Source: Paenibacillus catalpae (GTDB lineage Bacteria > Bacillota > Bacilli > Paenibacillales > Paenibacillaceae). Taken from it: a stretch of 64,000 bases of DNA. The notes beneath the pieces are model-generated. The model worked only from the letters and a program-made list of their open reading frames with translations, was not told the DNA's origin and made no database searches. Made by a program: the position numbers and the translations under genes. Shown here in pieces: positions 17,843-26,961 of the stretch (position 1 is its first letter; each line of letters opens with the position of its first letter). The stretch spans positions 503,957 through 567,956 of the forward strand of contig NZ_FOMT01000005.1 of the NCBI RefSeq assembly GCF_900112695.1. Reading direction: 5' to 3'.

Positions 17843-20713
17843 ATGGCATTATGGACAATGATTCTCCGCAAGATGGCTAATAACAAATGGCTTCAGCTGA
17901 ATTTATGGTTTGGTCTGACCGTATGCGTGGCTCTATTCAGCTCCATGCCGCTTTATTCGGATGCCATTCTCGAGAGGACCTTGCAGAAGGAGCTTCAACT
18001 GGTCCAGAGCAAGAACTCCGTATATCCCGGTTATGTGCGGGTCAGCACATCGGTTTCATCGACCAAGATGGATCAGAAAACGGTTGAGGCGATTGGACGC
18101 GCGGACCGGTACATTCAGTTGATTCCCGAGCGGATGGGACTGGAGGCGCTGTCGTATTATCAGCAGCGTTTCACCCAAAAGATGAAGGTGTACGGAGCGG
18201 ACGCATCAGAGCAGGAGAAGAAGACGCAAAAGACAACGGGAGGCTTCAAATCGCTGTCCGATATGGAAAAGAGGGTTCGTCTGATTGACGGCCGAATGCC
18301 GGTTGACCACACGGACGGCTTGTTTGAAGCAGTTGTGACGCAAAAGTTTCTAAATTCCGTTAAACGCGATTTAGGGGAAGAGCTTCTGGCAGAGACGGCG
18401 GATAAGCATTTGTTCCGGGTCATCCCGGTTGGGATTATCGATACCGATCCGGCAGCAGATCCGTATCTTCCTTTTCTGGCGACGGAGGAGCCTGACGGCT
18501 TTCTTATCCCCTTCCAGCAATTCGAACGCGAATTTATTGCGAAGGGCGGCAAGGTAAGAGTATCCGACCTGGAATGGCGTTATGCGCTGGACTACAAACA
18601 GATAAGCATTAAAAATATTGAGGCATTTACTGAAGCCAATCGCGGGATCCGAAGTTATTTCCGCGGACGGCTTGGATCAGCCGAGGTTAATATTCCCGCG
18701 AACGAAACGATAGCCTCCTATCAGGGCAAGCAAGAGAAGCTTGATGTGATGATGCTGTCTCTGTATTCTCCGGTGATGCTCATGCTTGCTTTCTATTTGT
18801 TTATGGCGGCAAATCTCGTCATTGAGAGGCAAAAAACGGAAATATCCGTGCTTCGAAGCCGAGGAGCCAGCCGGCTGCAGATTATGACGGCTTATACGCT
18901 GGAAAGCATGATGCTTGGAATAAGCGCGCTTGCGGTTGGTCCTTTTCTTGGCGTTACCTTCACGAAAGTACTGGGTGCATCGGGCGGATTTCTTGAATTT
19001 GTGCAGCGCTCCGCTCTCGAGGTCAGCTTGACGAGCAATGCTTACAAGATAGCAGCAGCGGCTGTAGCTGGAGCGATCGTGCTTATCCTTATCCCGGCGT
19101 TTCTGGCGACCCGCGTGTCGATCGTGAATCATAAGCAGCAGGCGGCAAGACTGACCAGGATGTCCTTCTGGCACAAGACGGGCATCGATATTGTGCTTGT
19201 CGGTCTGGCTCTGTATCTGCTTTACAATTTCAATAACCGGCAGGAGGATTTGAAGCGTCTGGCCTTGGATTCGGATGCCCTGCAGGTGGATCCGCTGCTG
19301 TTTCTGATGCCCGCGCTATTTGCGCTGGGAGCCGGACTGCTGGTGCTAAGAATCTATCCATGGTTTATTCGGCTTGTTTACTGGGCAGGGCGTAAGTGGT
19401 GGCCGCCGGCGCTATACAACACGCTTATACAAATCAGCCGTTCGTCAGGCCAGTATCTGACGATCAAAGTATTTTTGGTTCTGACGGTATCGACCGGATT
19501 GTTTAGTGCCAACGCGGCCCGGACCATCAACGATAATATGGAAAGCAAAATCCAATATAACATTGGCGCGGATATGACTTTGACTACCCGATGGGAAAGC
19601 GACGCTCCTCCGCCAAGTATGCAAGGGGCCGAGCCGCAGACACAGACCTCGCAAAGCTCCGGTGATAAGCGGGTGCAATATACGGAGCCGCCATTCCAGC
19701 CTTTCCAGGAGCTGAGCGGCGTTGAAGCATCTGCCAAGGTATTCCGGAAGGAAGGGGCCAGATTCAGCGCAGGCAGCTCGAAAAAAACAAACGGCGCAGC
19801 CACGCTGGTTGGTATCGATACGATGGATTTCGGTCAAACCGCCTGGATGAAGGACGGTCTTCTCGATTATCCAATCAACAGCTATTTGAATCTTATGGCA
19901 ACCAATCCGAAGGCCGTTCTAATCTCGCGATCGCTTGCCGACGCCGCGAAGGTAAAGCCCGGAGATCCGATAAACCTTTATTGGGACGGACTGGATGAAG
20001 CATTGTTCACCGTCTACGGCATTATTGATTATTGGCCGGGCTGGAATCCACTGCCTGCTGCAGCCGATGGCGAGGAGAAGGTCACAAAGCCAAATTTGAT
20101 CGTCGGCAATCTGAGCACCATTCAGAACAGGCTGGCCGTTGAGCCTTATGAAGTATGGCTCAAGCTTAAGGGCGGCGTTACGAGCCAGTCCATCTATGAT
20201 CAGCTGAACGCAGCAAAAATCAATGTGACCGGACTCCAAGATGCGAAGCAGGAGCTGATTGCTTCCAAAAATGATCCGTTCCGTTTGGCAATTAACGGTG
20301 TCATGACGCTGGGCTTTGTAATTTCCATGCTGATCAGCTTCTTTGGCTTTCTGTTGTTCTGGGTGCTCGCTTTATCCGGCCGAACGCTGCAATATGGGGT
20401 TTTGCGGGCAATGGGAATTCCATTCCCGCAAATTATCGGAATGCTGCTCAGCGAGCAGCTTCTTACTTCCGGCGCAGCGGTCATAATCGGCGTGCTAATC
20501 GGCAACATGATCAGTGAGCTGTTTGTCCCGTTGTTCGAAATGTCATTTGCAACCGCGGAGCAGGTCCCGCCATTCGAGATTGTCTATAAGCTCAGTGATT
20601 ATTTGCAGCTTTACGGTATCGTAGGCCTTACTCTCACAATTGGTCTGCTCATACTTGGCTACCGGCTGTCCCGGACGCGGATTGCACAGGCGCTGAAGCT
20701 GGGGGAGGAATAA
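17843..20713 (+). CDS. Large FtsX-like ABC permease
   Basis: This 956-residue membrane protein has the duplicated FtsX layout: one helix near residues 20-40, a large extracellular domain (40-300), a helix bundle with the RQKTEISVLRSRGAS loop near 325-345, several further helices to about 560, a second extracellular domain (565-805, with a Gln/Ser/Pro-rich insert near 585-610), and a final bundle after 810 with LSGRTLQYGVLRAMG. The paired RSRGAS and LRAMG loops are hallmarks of MacB/FtsX permeases. The second ATPase gene starts three bases after its stop. It should couple ATPase motion to extracellular work or export. The substrate is unknown. Confidence 0.9.
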   Translation: MALWTMILRKMANNKWLQLNLWFGLTVCVALFSSMPLYSDAILERTLQKELQLVQSKNSVYPGYVRVSTSVSSTKMDQKTVEAIGRADRYIQLIPERMGLEALSYYQQRFTQKMKVYGADASEQEKKTQKTTGGFKSLSDMEKRVRLIDGRMPVDHTDGLFEAVVTQKFLNSVKRDLGEELLAETADKHLFRVIPVGIIDTDPAADPYLPFLATEEPDGFLIPFQQFEREFIAKGGKVRVSDLEWRYALDYKQISIKNIEAFTEANRGIRSYFRGRLGSAEVNIPANETIASYQGKQEKLDVMMLSLYSPVMLMLAFYLFMAANLVIERQKTEISVLRSRGASRLQIMTAYTLESMMLGISALAVGPFLGVTFTKVLGASGGFLEFVQRSALEVSLTSNAYKIAAAAVAGAIVLILIPAFLATRVSIVNHKQQAARLTRMSFWHKTGIDIVLVGLALYLLYNFNNRQEDLKRLALDSDALQVDPLLFLMPALFALGAGLLVLRIYPWFIRLVYWAGRKWWPPALYNTLIQISRSSGQYLTIKVFLVLTVSTGLFSANAARTINDNMESKIQYNIGADMTLTTRWESDAPPPSMQGAEPQTQTSQSSGDKRVQYTEPPFQPFQELSGVEASAKVFRKEGARFSAGSSKKTNGAATLVGIDTMDFGQTAWMKDGLLDYPINSYLNLMATNPKAVLISRSLADAAKVKPGDPINLYWDGLDEALFTVYGIIDYWPGWNPLPAAADGEEKVTKPNLIVGNLSTIQNRLAVEPYEVWLKLKGGVTSQSIYDQLNAAKINVTGLQDAKQELIASKNDPFRLAINGVMTLGFVISMLISFFGFLLFWVLALSGRTLQYGVLRAMGIPFPQIIGMLLSEQLLTSGAAVIIGVLIGNMISELFVPLFEMSFATAEQVPPFEIVYKLSDYLQLYGIVGLTLTIGLLILGYRLSRTRIAQALKLGEE

Positions 20714-20716
20714 ACC

Positions 20717-21604
20717 GTGATCAGATGCGAGGAACTTGTCAAAATCTACAAAACCGCCGATCTCGAGGTGGTTGCTTTGCAAGGGCTGGATATGCAAGTG
20801 GAAGACGGTGAGCTCATGGCGATCATCGGTAATTCCGGAAGCGGGAAGTCGACATTGCTGAATATGCTGGGCGGACTGGATAAGCCGTCGGCAGGCAAGC
20901 TGTTTGTTGACGGTAAGGATTTGCTCGCGTTTGGCGAGAAGGAGCTTGTGAAGTATAAGCGAGAGACAGTTGGTTTTGTATGGCAGAACAATGCCCGCAA
21001 CCTCATTCCCTATCTAACGGCTCTGGAAAACGTAGAGCTGCCCGTACTCTTGAAGGGAAGGCGGCGCAGAGCGCGTGCAATCGAGCTGCTGGAAGCGGTT
21101 GGACTTGGTCATCGCCTGAAAAACAAGCTAAGCGAGCTGTCCGGAGGCGAGCAGCAGCGGGTGGCCATTGCCATCGCCTTGGCCAATGAGCCTAAGCTGC
21201 TCCTTGCGGACGAACCAACCGGCTCGCTGGACACAAAGACCTCTGATCAGGTGCTGGATCTGTTTCGGAACCTCAATCAGTCGCTTGGCATTACCGTTGT
21301 GATCGTTACGCATGACCCGCTGCTGGCCCGCAAGGTCGACCGGGTCGTGCAGATTCGGGACGGCAAAACTTCTGCGGAGATGATCCGCAGAGAATCGTAT
21401 GCCGACGAGCTGGCACGGCTGGATGCCGAGCATTTGCTAACCGAGCAGCAAAGCCATATCGAATATGCGGTCCTCGACAAGGCAGGACGTCTCCAGATTC
21501 CCGCAGGCTATCTGGATGCAGAAGGCTTCAAGGACAGCAATAAGGTACGAGTTGAGATGGAGGAAGGGCGCATCATCCTTTATCCGCAGCAAATGACGCC
21601 ATAA
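20717..21604 (+). CDS. MacB/LolD-type ABC ATPase with C-terminal AbrB-like domain
   Basis: This 295-residue protein has an ABC ATPase domain (1-225; Walker A GNSGSGKST, Q-loop WQNNARNL, signature LSGGEQQR, Walker B LLLADEPTGSLD). After a linker comes a segment (about 250-292) matching the AbrB/MazE swapped-hairpin pattern: LDKAGRLQIP, a Leu-rich middle, then VEMEEGRIILYP. Such a domain normally dimerises and binds DNA, and its fusion to a MacB ATPase is unusual. The start is GTG with GGGGGAGG upstream. It lies three bases after the FtsX-like permease and is the second ATPase of this operon, so the permease may use a heterodimeric motor. The AbrB-like call rests on pattern recognition only. 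Confidence 0.85.
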   Translation: MIRCEELVKIYKTADLEVVALQGLDMQVEDGELMAIIGNSGSGKSTLLNMLGGLDKPSAGKLFVDGKDLLAFGEKELVKYKRETVGFVWQNNARNLIPYLTALENVELPVLLKGRRRRARAIELLEAVGLGHRLKNKLSELSGGEQQRVAIAIALANEPKLLLADEPTGSLDTKTSDQVLDLFRNLNQSLGITVVIVTHDPLLARKVDRVVQIRDGKTSAEMIRRESYADELARLDAEHLLTEQQSHIEYAVLDKAGRLQIPAGYLDAEGFKDSNKVRVEMEEGRIILYPQQMTP

Positions 21605-21607
21605 TCC

Positions 21608-21629
21608 ACCCCGCAAGGGGCGGTTTAAT
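21608..21629 (+). terminator. Weak hairpin between the exporter operon and the xylanase gene
   Basis: ACCCC-GCAA-GGGGCGGTTTA forms a short GC-rich hairpin with a poor T run. It may only partly stop transcription, so the secreted xylanase could be partly expressed from the exporter operon. Confidence 0.4.
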
Positions 21630-21665
21630 GGAATATACAAGACAAGCGAAAGGTAAGGTGTATGG

Positions 21666-24344
21666 ATGAAGAAACAAGGTTTGAAGCGCTCTCTTTCCGG
21701 CGTGCTGGCCATCGCTCTGACGTTGGCGTCATTATCGCTTGGCGTACTGCCGAAAAAGGCAGAAGCGGAAGCAAGTCCAGTGAAATTGGCAACGGACTTT
21801 GAGGACGGCACGGTTCAAGGCTGGCATGGCCGCGGAGGCAATGAAGTGCTGACCGCTTCGGAGCAGGCTGCCCACAATGGGGTGTACGGTCTTCAGGTAA
21901 CGGGAAGATCGCAAGGCTGGAATGGCCCGCAGCTCGATGTGACTTCGATGATGACGGAAGGGAAAACCTATGCGCTTACCGCCTGGGTCAAGCTTCCGGC
22001 GGGCACAGCGGCCTCATCGGTATCGATGACGGTTCAGCGTACGACGGACGGAACAACGAATTATGAAGGGGTTGCTTCCGGAAATGTAACAGCAGACGGA
22101 TGGGTGAAATTTAGCGGCCAATATCAATTGAAGCAGCCGATCCAAAGTCTTTCCGTCTATTTTGAAGCATCCGCGAGCCCAACGCTGGACTTCTATGTAG
22201 ATGATTTTTCCATTGAACAGCTTCCCGATCCTGAACCCATTGTGATTCAGCAGGATATTCCATCCCTGAAGGATGTCTTTGCCGATGATTTCAAGCTGGG
22301 AACAGCGGTATTGGTTAATGAAATCGAAGATCCGAATGGGCCGGATGCGCAGTTGGTGAAAAAGCATTTTAACAGCTTGACTGCCGGAAACGAGCTGAAA
22401 TGGGATGCTACGGAGCCGCAGGAGGGACAGTTCAACTTCACGCGCTCGGACAAGATTGTCGATTTTGCGGTGGAGAACGGTATTGCGATGCGCGGTCACA
22501 CGTTGATCTGGCATTCTCAAACCCCGAATTGGGTGTTCTACGATGAGAATGGAAACCTTGCAAGCAAGGAGCTGCTGTTTGCAAGGATGAAGCGTCATAT
22601 CGAAACTGTCGTTGGCCGTTACAAAGGCAAAATCTATGCCTGGGATGTTGTAAATGAGGTGCTTGAGCCGGGTGACAATCAGCCGGGCGGTCTCCGCAAC
22701 AGCTTATGGTATAAGATCGCGGGAGAAGAATTTATTGAGAAGGCATTCGAATACGCTCATGAAGCAGATCCAAATGCGAAGCTGTATATCAATGACTACA
22801 ATACGAATATGACGGAGAAGCGGCAGGATCTGCATGACTTAATCAAGCGTCTCAAGGATAAAGGCATTCCTGTTGACGGCGTTGGTCATCAGACGCATAT
22901 TGGCATTGAGTATCCGCAGGTTCAAGAGCTTGACGACATGATTCAGGCTTTCACGGATTTGAACATTGAGCAGCAAGTAACAGAGCTGGATATGAGCGTC
23001 TATACCAACGACAATGATGCTTACGAGACATTCCCTCTGGAGCTTCAAGTGAAACAGGCGAAGCGGTATAAGGAAATTTTCGATGTATTCAGAAAGCACG
23101 CAGATCAGCTGACCGCCGTTATTTTCTGGGGCAAGGATGATCTGAATACTTGGCTGCGCACTTTCCCGGTCGACCGCAATAACTGGCCTTTGCTGTTCGA
23201 CGAACGGCTGCAGGCGAAATATGCCTATTGGGCATTAGTAGATCCAAGCAAGCTTCCGGTAGAGATTCAGAATACAACGGCGGCTAATGCGAGCGCGGCT
23301 ATTGATGGCAAGCTGGAGGATGCATGGAGCAGGTCTTCAGCCGTTTCCATACTGAACGAAGGGGCATCTGTCGCAAAATTCAAGACGTTATGGGATGCAG
23401 GCCGTCTTTATATTACAGTGGATGTATCGGATACAAGCACGAACGGAAATGATGCTGTAGAAGTATTTATAGACGGCAATAACGGTAAAACAACGACATA
23501 CGAAGCGGACGACAAGAAATATACGTTCCGCCGGAGCGGCGCAAATCCGGGTAAGCCTGCTGAATACAAAGCGGTTAAGCTTGCAGACGGTTACCGGATC
23601 GAAGCGGCCATTCCGGTTGATGGTTTATCGCTGAATAACAAGCTTGGATTTGATGTTCGCATTGTCGATAAGGCGGGCAGCACGGTAACGAGAACCTCCT
23701 GGAACGACAGAACGGGTTCGCAAGATACCGATACGTCCAAATATGGCGTAGTAACCTTAATCGAAGGTCCTCAATATACGGAAGCTCCTATGGGCTCGCC
23801 TGTTGTAGACGGCAATATCGATTCCCTTTGGAGCAAGGCAAACATAATGACGACAGACCGCTGGGTGCAAGGGACAAACGGGGCAAAAGCAATGGTTAGA
23901 ACGCTGTGGGATGCTGGACGTTTATACGTACTTGCGGAAGTGACGGATTCGCTGCTTTCCAAGCAAAGTCCAAATGTATGGGAGCAGGATTCGGTTGAAA
24001 TATTTGTCGATCAGAACCAAGCCGCAACTGCCAGCTATCAGGCGGATGATGGACAATACCGGATTAACTTCGACAATGAGCAAAGCGTGAATCCGGGCTC
24101 TCTAAGCGGAAATCTGGTATCCGCAGTAAAACGTACGGCTAACGGTTATCTCGTAGAGGCCTCTATTATATGGAACGGCACACCTCCGGCAGCCGGAGAC
24201 ATCATTGGCTTTGATGTTCAGGTGAACAACGATGAAGACGGCGATGGGGACCGTGACAGTGTGGCGATCTGGAATGACCGTTCCGGTCTATCTTACACGA
24301 ACACTTCCGGCTTTGGACTACTGAAGCTGTCAGGAACAAAGTAG
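21666..24344 (+). CDS. Secreted modular GH10 xylanase (CBM22-GH10-CBM9-CBM9)
   Basis: This 892-residue extracellular endo-xylanase starts with a basic-hydrophobic signal peptide ending near AEA. A CBM22 module (about 37-180) precedes the GH10 domain (about 195-530; acid/base Glu331 in WDVVNEVL, nucleophile Glu440 in VTELDMSVY, with the RGHTLIWHSQTPNW binding motif). Two CBM9-like modules follow (about 540-700 and 705-890), each with a LWDAGRLY strand and a VEVFIDGN or VEIFVDQN box. The modules would bind xylan and other polysaccharide ends. No SLH domain or sortase signal is present, so unlike some Paenibacillus XynA1 enzymes it is not obviously surface-anchored. It would generate the oligosaccharides taken up by the nearby importers. 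A strong terminator follows. Confidence 0.95.
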   Translation: MKKQGLKRSLSGVLAIALTLASLSLGVLPKKAEAEASPVKLATDFEDGTVQGWHGRGGNEVLTASEQAAHNGVYGLQVTGRSQGWNGPQLDVTSMMTEGKTYALTAWVKLPAGTAASSVSMTVQRTTDGTTNYEGVASGNVTADGWVKFSGQYQLKQPIQSLSVYFEASASPTLDFYVDDFSIEQLPDPEPIVIQQDIPSLKDVFADDFKLGTAVLVNEIEDPNGPDAQLVKKHFNSLTAGNELKWDATEPQEGQFNFTRSDKIVDFAVENGIAMRGHTLIWHSQTPNWVFYDENGNLASKELLFARMKRHIETVVGRYKGKIYAWDVVNEVLEPGDNQPGGLRNSLWYKIAGEEFIEKAFEYAHEADPNAKLYINDYNTNMTEKRQDLHDLIKRLKDKGIPVDGVGHQTHIGIEYPQVQELDDMIQAFTDLNIEQQVTELDMSVYTNDNDAYETFPLELQVKQAKRYKEIFDVFRKHADQLTAVIFWGKDDLNTWLRTFPVDRNNWPLLFDERLQAKYAYWALVDPSKLPVEIQNTTAANASAAIDGKLEDAWSRSSAVSILNEGASVAKFKTLWDAGRLYITVDVSDTSTNGNDAVEVFIDGNNGKTTTYEADDKKYTFRRSGANPGKPAEYKAVKLADGYRIEAAIPVDGLSLNNKLGFDVRIVDKAGSTVTRTSWNDRTGSQDTDTSKYGVVTLIEGPQYTEAPMGSPVVDGNIDSLWSKANIMTTDRWVQGTNGAKAMVRTLWDAGRLYVLAEVTDSLLSKQSPNVWEQDSVEIFVDQNQAATASYQADDGQYRINFDNEQSVNPGSLSGNLVSAVKRTANGYLVEASIIWNGTPPAAGDIIGFDVQVNNDEDGDGDRDSVAIWNDRSGLSYTNTSGFGLLKLSGTK

Positions 24345-24354
24345 ATGGTCAGTA

Positions 24355-24391
24355 CGAAAAAAGCTTTCCATTAATCTGGAAAGCTTTTTCG
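24355..24391 (+). terminator. Rho-independent terminator after the secreted xylanase
   Basis: A CGAAAAAAGCTTTCCA arm pairs with TGGAAAGCTTTTTCG around a six-base loop. The A-rich and T-rich flanks make it potentially bidirectional. Confidence 0.88.
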
Positions 24392-24423
24392 TTCTGGCTT
24401 CAACGAGACGAGGTCTATGAAAA

Positions 24424-24477
24424 AAACCGGTTAAAGTCCGGGACTTAAGCATAAGTCCTCAGGTTTTAGCCGGTTTC
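24424..24477 (-). terminator. Terminator of the minus-strand AraC-type regulator gene
   Basis: A long imperfect stem (AAACCGG...GGACTTA against TAAGTCC...CCGGTTT with a three-base loop) ends in a T run when read on the minus strand, just beyond the stop of the regulator gene at 24524. Confidence 0.75.
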
Positions 24478-24485
24478 TTTGCATT

Positions 24486-24499
24486 TGCAAGCGCTTACG
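24486..24499. promoter_or_regulatory. cre-like site (CcpA)
   Basis: TGCAAGCGCTTACG differs from the symmetrical cre pattern TGNAARCGNWWWCA only at the last position. It lies between the xylanase terminator and the 3' end of the minus-strand regulator gene, an odd place for a promoter-acting site, so its function is uncertain. Confidence 0.45.
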
Positions 24500-24523
24500 G
24501 AAATGACAATTCGTATACATTCA

Positions 24524-25279
24524 TTATGCATAAACCGTACTTTGCTTGCGGTACTCATTGGCGCTCGCGCCGGTGTACTCCTTGAACTTCTTATAGAACC
24601 AGTCAATTTCCGTGTATCCTACTTCATTTGCTATCTCATAGATCCTCATATCTGTTTTCTCCAGCAGGACCTTAGCCTTCTCCATTCGCTGTTGAAGAAG
24701 ATATTCGTTGAACGACATGTTTTCCTGGTCTTTGAATTTCTGACCAAGATAGGCGCAGTTGAAATGCAGCATGCTTGAGATCTTTTTCAAGGTAATGTTC
24801 TCGTGCATTTGTTCCTGAACGTATTGCTTGACAAGATCAATGATGGACGGATTCTGACTTTTTTTACTTTCGTAACTTAAGTTAAACCGCTTGGAGTGAA
24901 CAGGCTGAACGTCGAGCTCTTTCTTTACCTTGCACAGGCTGGCGGCCAAATCCTCGGGTTGTACCGGATCCGCAATGTAATCGCTTACTTGCAAAGCCAT
25001 CGCTTTTCTCAGCAGCTGGAAATCATGACTGCCTCCCAAAAGAATAATAGAGGCTCGGCTTTGTTCGCGGAGCTGTTCACAGATCTGCATGCCAATAGCC
25101 TGCGAAGGTTTAAGATCTATAAGAATGAGGTCGAACAACTGTGTGCGGAGAAGTGCTTGAGCGTCAGAGAGAGAATCCGCATAGGCATGAAGCCGGAAGC
25201 CATGCTGCTCCCATGGAAGCATCAATCTGGTTTCTTCTCTCGATATATTGTCGGGATAAACAAGTAATGCTTTATACAT
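24524..25279 (-). CDS. AraC-type response regulator with degenerate receiver domain
   Basis: This regulator of about 251 residues has a receiver-like N-terminus (1-120) and a C-terminal AraC double helix-turn-helix (about 150-251; motifs HFNCAYLGQKFKDQ and EVGYTEIDWFYKKFKEYTG). The receiver keeps the central Asp55 (LILIDLKPS), but the acidic pocket reads VYPDN instead of DD, and the conserved Lys is replaced (YIADPVQP in place of LLKP). It may not be a normal phospho-switch. The ATG at 25279 (MYKALLVYPD) is chosen because GTGAGG lies upstream and the 27 extra residues from an in-frame start at 25360 do not resemble the family. It is divergent from the large uptake operon at 25540 and is the obvious candidate regulator for it. 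No cognate kinase gene is adjacent. Confidence 0.85.
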   Translation of the reverse strand: MYKALLVYPDNISREETRLMLPWEQHGFRLHAYADSLSDAQALLRTQLFDLILIDLKPSQAIGMQICEQLREQSRASIILLGGSHDFQLLRKAMALQVSDYIADPVQPEDLAASLCKVKKELDVQPVHSKRFNLSYESKKSQNPSIIDLVKQYVQEQMHENITLKKISSMLHFNCAYLGQKFKDQENMSFNEYLLQQRMEKAKVLLEKTDMRIYEIANEVGYTEIDWFYKKFKEYTGASANEYRKQSTVYA

Positions 25280-25452
25280 AAAGCTGAACCTCACTTTCTG
25301 TAGGATTGTCTCTGACGGATTATGGTTTTTATTATTGTTCATTACTCGGGCGGGTGACAATGTGCATTTCTTTATCCATCATCCATTTGTTTACCTCTTG
25401 GCTTAATAGCTGGCTGACAATCCGCGTTATTCCTCGAAACCTATAAATTGAC

Positions 25453-25465
25453 AGGTCATTGACCT
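25453..25465. promoter_or_regulatory. Perfect 13-bp palindrome overlapping a -35-like TTGACA
   Basis: AGGTCATTGACCT is an uninterrupted inverted repeat that shares its first base with a TTGACA hexamer at 25448-25453. It lies between the divergent regulator gene and the uptake operon, so it is a good operator candidate. The binding protein is unknown. Confidence 0.45.
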
Positions 25466-25492
25466 ATTTACAGGCAGGTTGTTGGTCAGAAA

Positions 25493-25505
25493 TGTAAGCG
25501 CTACA
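25493..25505. promoter_or_regulatory. cre-like site upstream of the uptake operon
   Basis: TGTAAGCGCTACA contains the AAGCGCT core of CcpA sites but is one base shorter than the standard 14-base pattern. It lies 35 bases before the first start codon of the operon, suited to roadblock repression. Confidence 0.4.
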
Positions 25506-25539
25506 CTTTTCCCTGTAAACCAATTTAGGGGGGACCAAT

Positions 25540-26943
25540 GTGAGAGTAAGAAGGACGGTTATGATGCTTTCGACTTTGATGCTGGCTGCTTCATTATCGG
25601 CATGCAGCGGCGGCAGCGGCAACAACGGCAATGGAAGCGGCAATGGCAACGGCAACAATGCGGATGCGACTGCAAGCAATAATGCAGCAGCCTCTAATAA
25701 TGCCGCAGCGTCGAATAATGCCGGCAGCACCGAAGAGGATACTTCTTCTCCGGAGATGGATTTCGACATGGGCGGCAGAACGATCAAGGTTGTATCCTGG
25801 TGGGATATGACGATCGGTGAAGACAATCCGGACAATATCGAACGGAAGAAGAACCTGGAGGAGCTTGAGAAGAAGCATAACTTCAAGATGGAATTCGTAG
25901 CGGTAGACTATGGCGAATACCAGCAAAAAGTTGTCGCATCCCTCCTTGCAGGCGAACCGCTTGGCGATATTGTGAGATTGGGCAAAAACTACACCATTCC
26001 GGCCCTGGTACAGCAGGATCTGTTATGGCCGGTTGACGAATACACGAAAAACACAAAAGTATTTAATCCGAAGGCTACCGAATTCATGTCGTATAATGGC
26101 CGCGGTTACGCCTTCTCCGAGGGTCAAGGCAACCTGATTACCGGCATTTTCTATAACCGTACTCTTCTTAACAAGCTTGGCATCAAGTCTCCTCAAGATT
26201 ATGTGACCGAGGACAACTGGAACTGGGATACTTTCACTCAAGTGGCTAAAGACGCGAACAAGGATACGAATAATGACGGTAAGCTGGATACATGGGGACT
26301 TGCGTCTGCAGGGTTTATGGATCCTGCCCTCGTCTCGAATGAAACGAGCCTGACTAATGGCGACAAGCAAAATCTGGATGATCCAAAAACCGTTGAGGTG
26401 TTCAACTTCCTCTCCAAGCTGGCAACCGAGAAAGTGGGCCGCCCGACGGAAGGCGGAGACTGGACGGAACCAGGCCAATTCTTCCGTCAAGGCAATACGC
26501 TTATGTATGCCGGAGCAATGTATGAGATCGGCGGCCTGAAAACGGATATGAAGGACTACGATATCGGCTTTGTGCCATTCCCGAAAGGTCCTAGCGCTAC
26601 GGCTTACCATTCCTCGGAAGCGGCATTCCAGGCTCTGACCATTCCGAAGAGCGTCGAGAATCCGGATCAGCTGATATACATCTGGGAAAAAATCAACGAT
26701 ATCGATTCGATCTACGACTATGCCGACCAAGCATCACTTGAAAGCAACTTCACGGATGAAAATGATATCCAAAACGCCCGCGATGCAGGCGCAGGAATGC
26801 TGGTTCTTGACAGCGGCACGTTCCCGAAATTCCCTTACTACGAAATGATCGGCGAACTGACGTCGGGCAATTCAGTATCTACCGTGATCGACACGTATAA
26901 AGCGCAGGCTCAAGCAGCTATCGATGAGGTTTACAAAAAATAA
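25540..26943 (+). CDS. Extracellular sugar-binding lipoprotein
   Basis: This 467-residue CUT1-type solute-binding protein begins with a signal peptide and lipobox (SLSACS), then a Gly/Asn/Ala/Ser-rich low-complexity tether (about 24-68, with SNNAAA-type repeats) before the binding domain. The tether would hold the binding lobe away from the membrane. Conserved features include LLAGEPLGDIVRLG, the DANKDTNNDGKLDTWG calcium-like loop and FRQGNTLMYAGAMYEIGG. The start is GTG, with GGGGGGA upstream. It is the first gene of the large uptake operon and is followed by a 12-bp stem-loop, a common way to raise binding-protein mRNA above that of the permeases. The ligand is probably a xylan-derived oligosaccharide, by position next to a secreted xylanase and a divergent regulator. 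Confidence 0.92.
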   Translation: MRVRRTVMMLSTLMLAASLSACSGGSGNNGNGSGNGNGNNADATASNNAAASNNAAASNNAGSTEEDTSSPEMDFDMGGRTIKVVSWWDMTIGEDNPDNIERKKNLEELEKKHNFKMEFVAVDYGEYQQKVVASLLAGEPLGDIVRLGKNYTIPALVQQDLLWPVDEYTKNTKVFNPKATEFMSYNGRGYAFSEGQGNLITGIFYNRTLLNKLGIKSPQDYVTEDNWNWDTFTQVAKDANKDTNNDGKLDTWGLASAGFMDPALVSNETSLTNGDKQNLDDPKTVEVFNFLSKLATEKVGRPTEGGDWTEPGQFFRQGNTLMYAGAMYEIGGLKTDMKDYDIGFVPFPKGPSATAYHSSEAAFQALTIPKSVENPDQLIYIWEKINDIDSIYDYADQASLESNFTDENDIQNARDAGAGMLVLDSGTFPKFPYYEMIGELTSGNSVSTVIDTYKAQAQAAIDEVYKK

Positions 26944-26961
26944 CAATTGAAGCTGGTGCCG

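Noticed and set aside
26023..26730. Minus-strand open frame within the first binding-protein gene
   Set aside because: It is antisense to conserved binding-protein motifs and has no supporting start signal.
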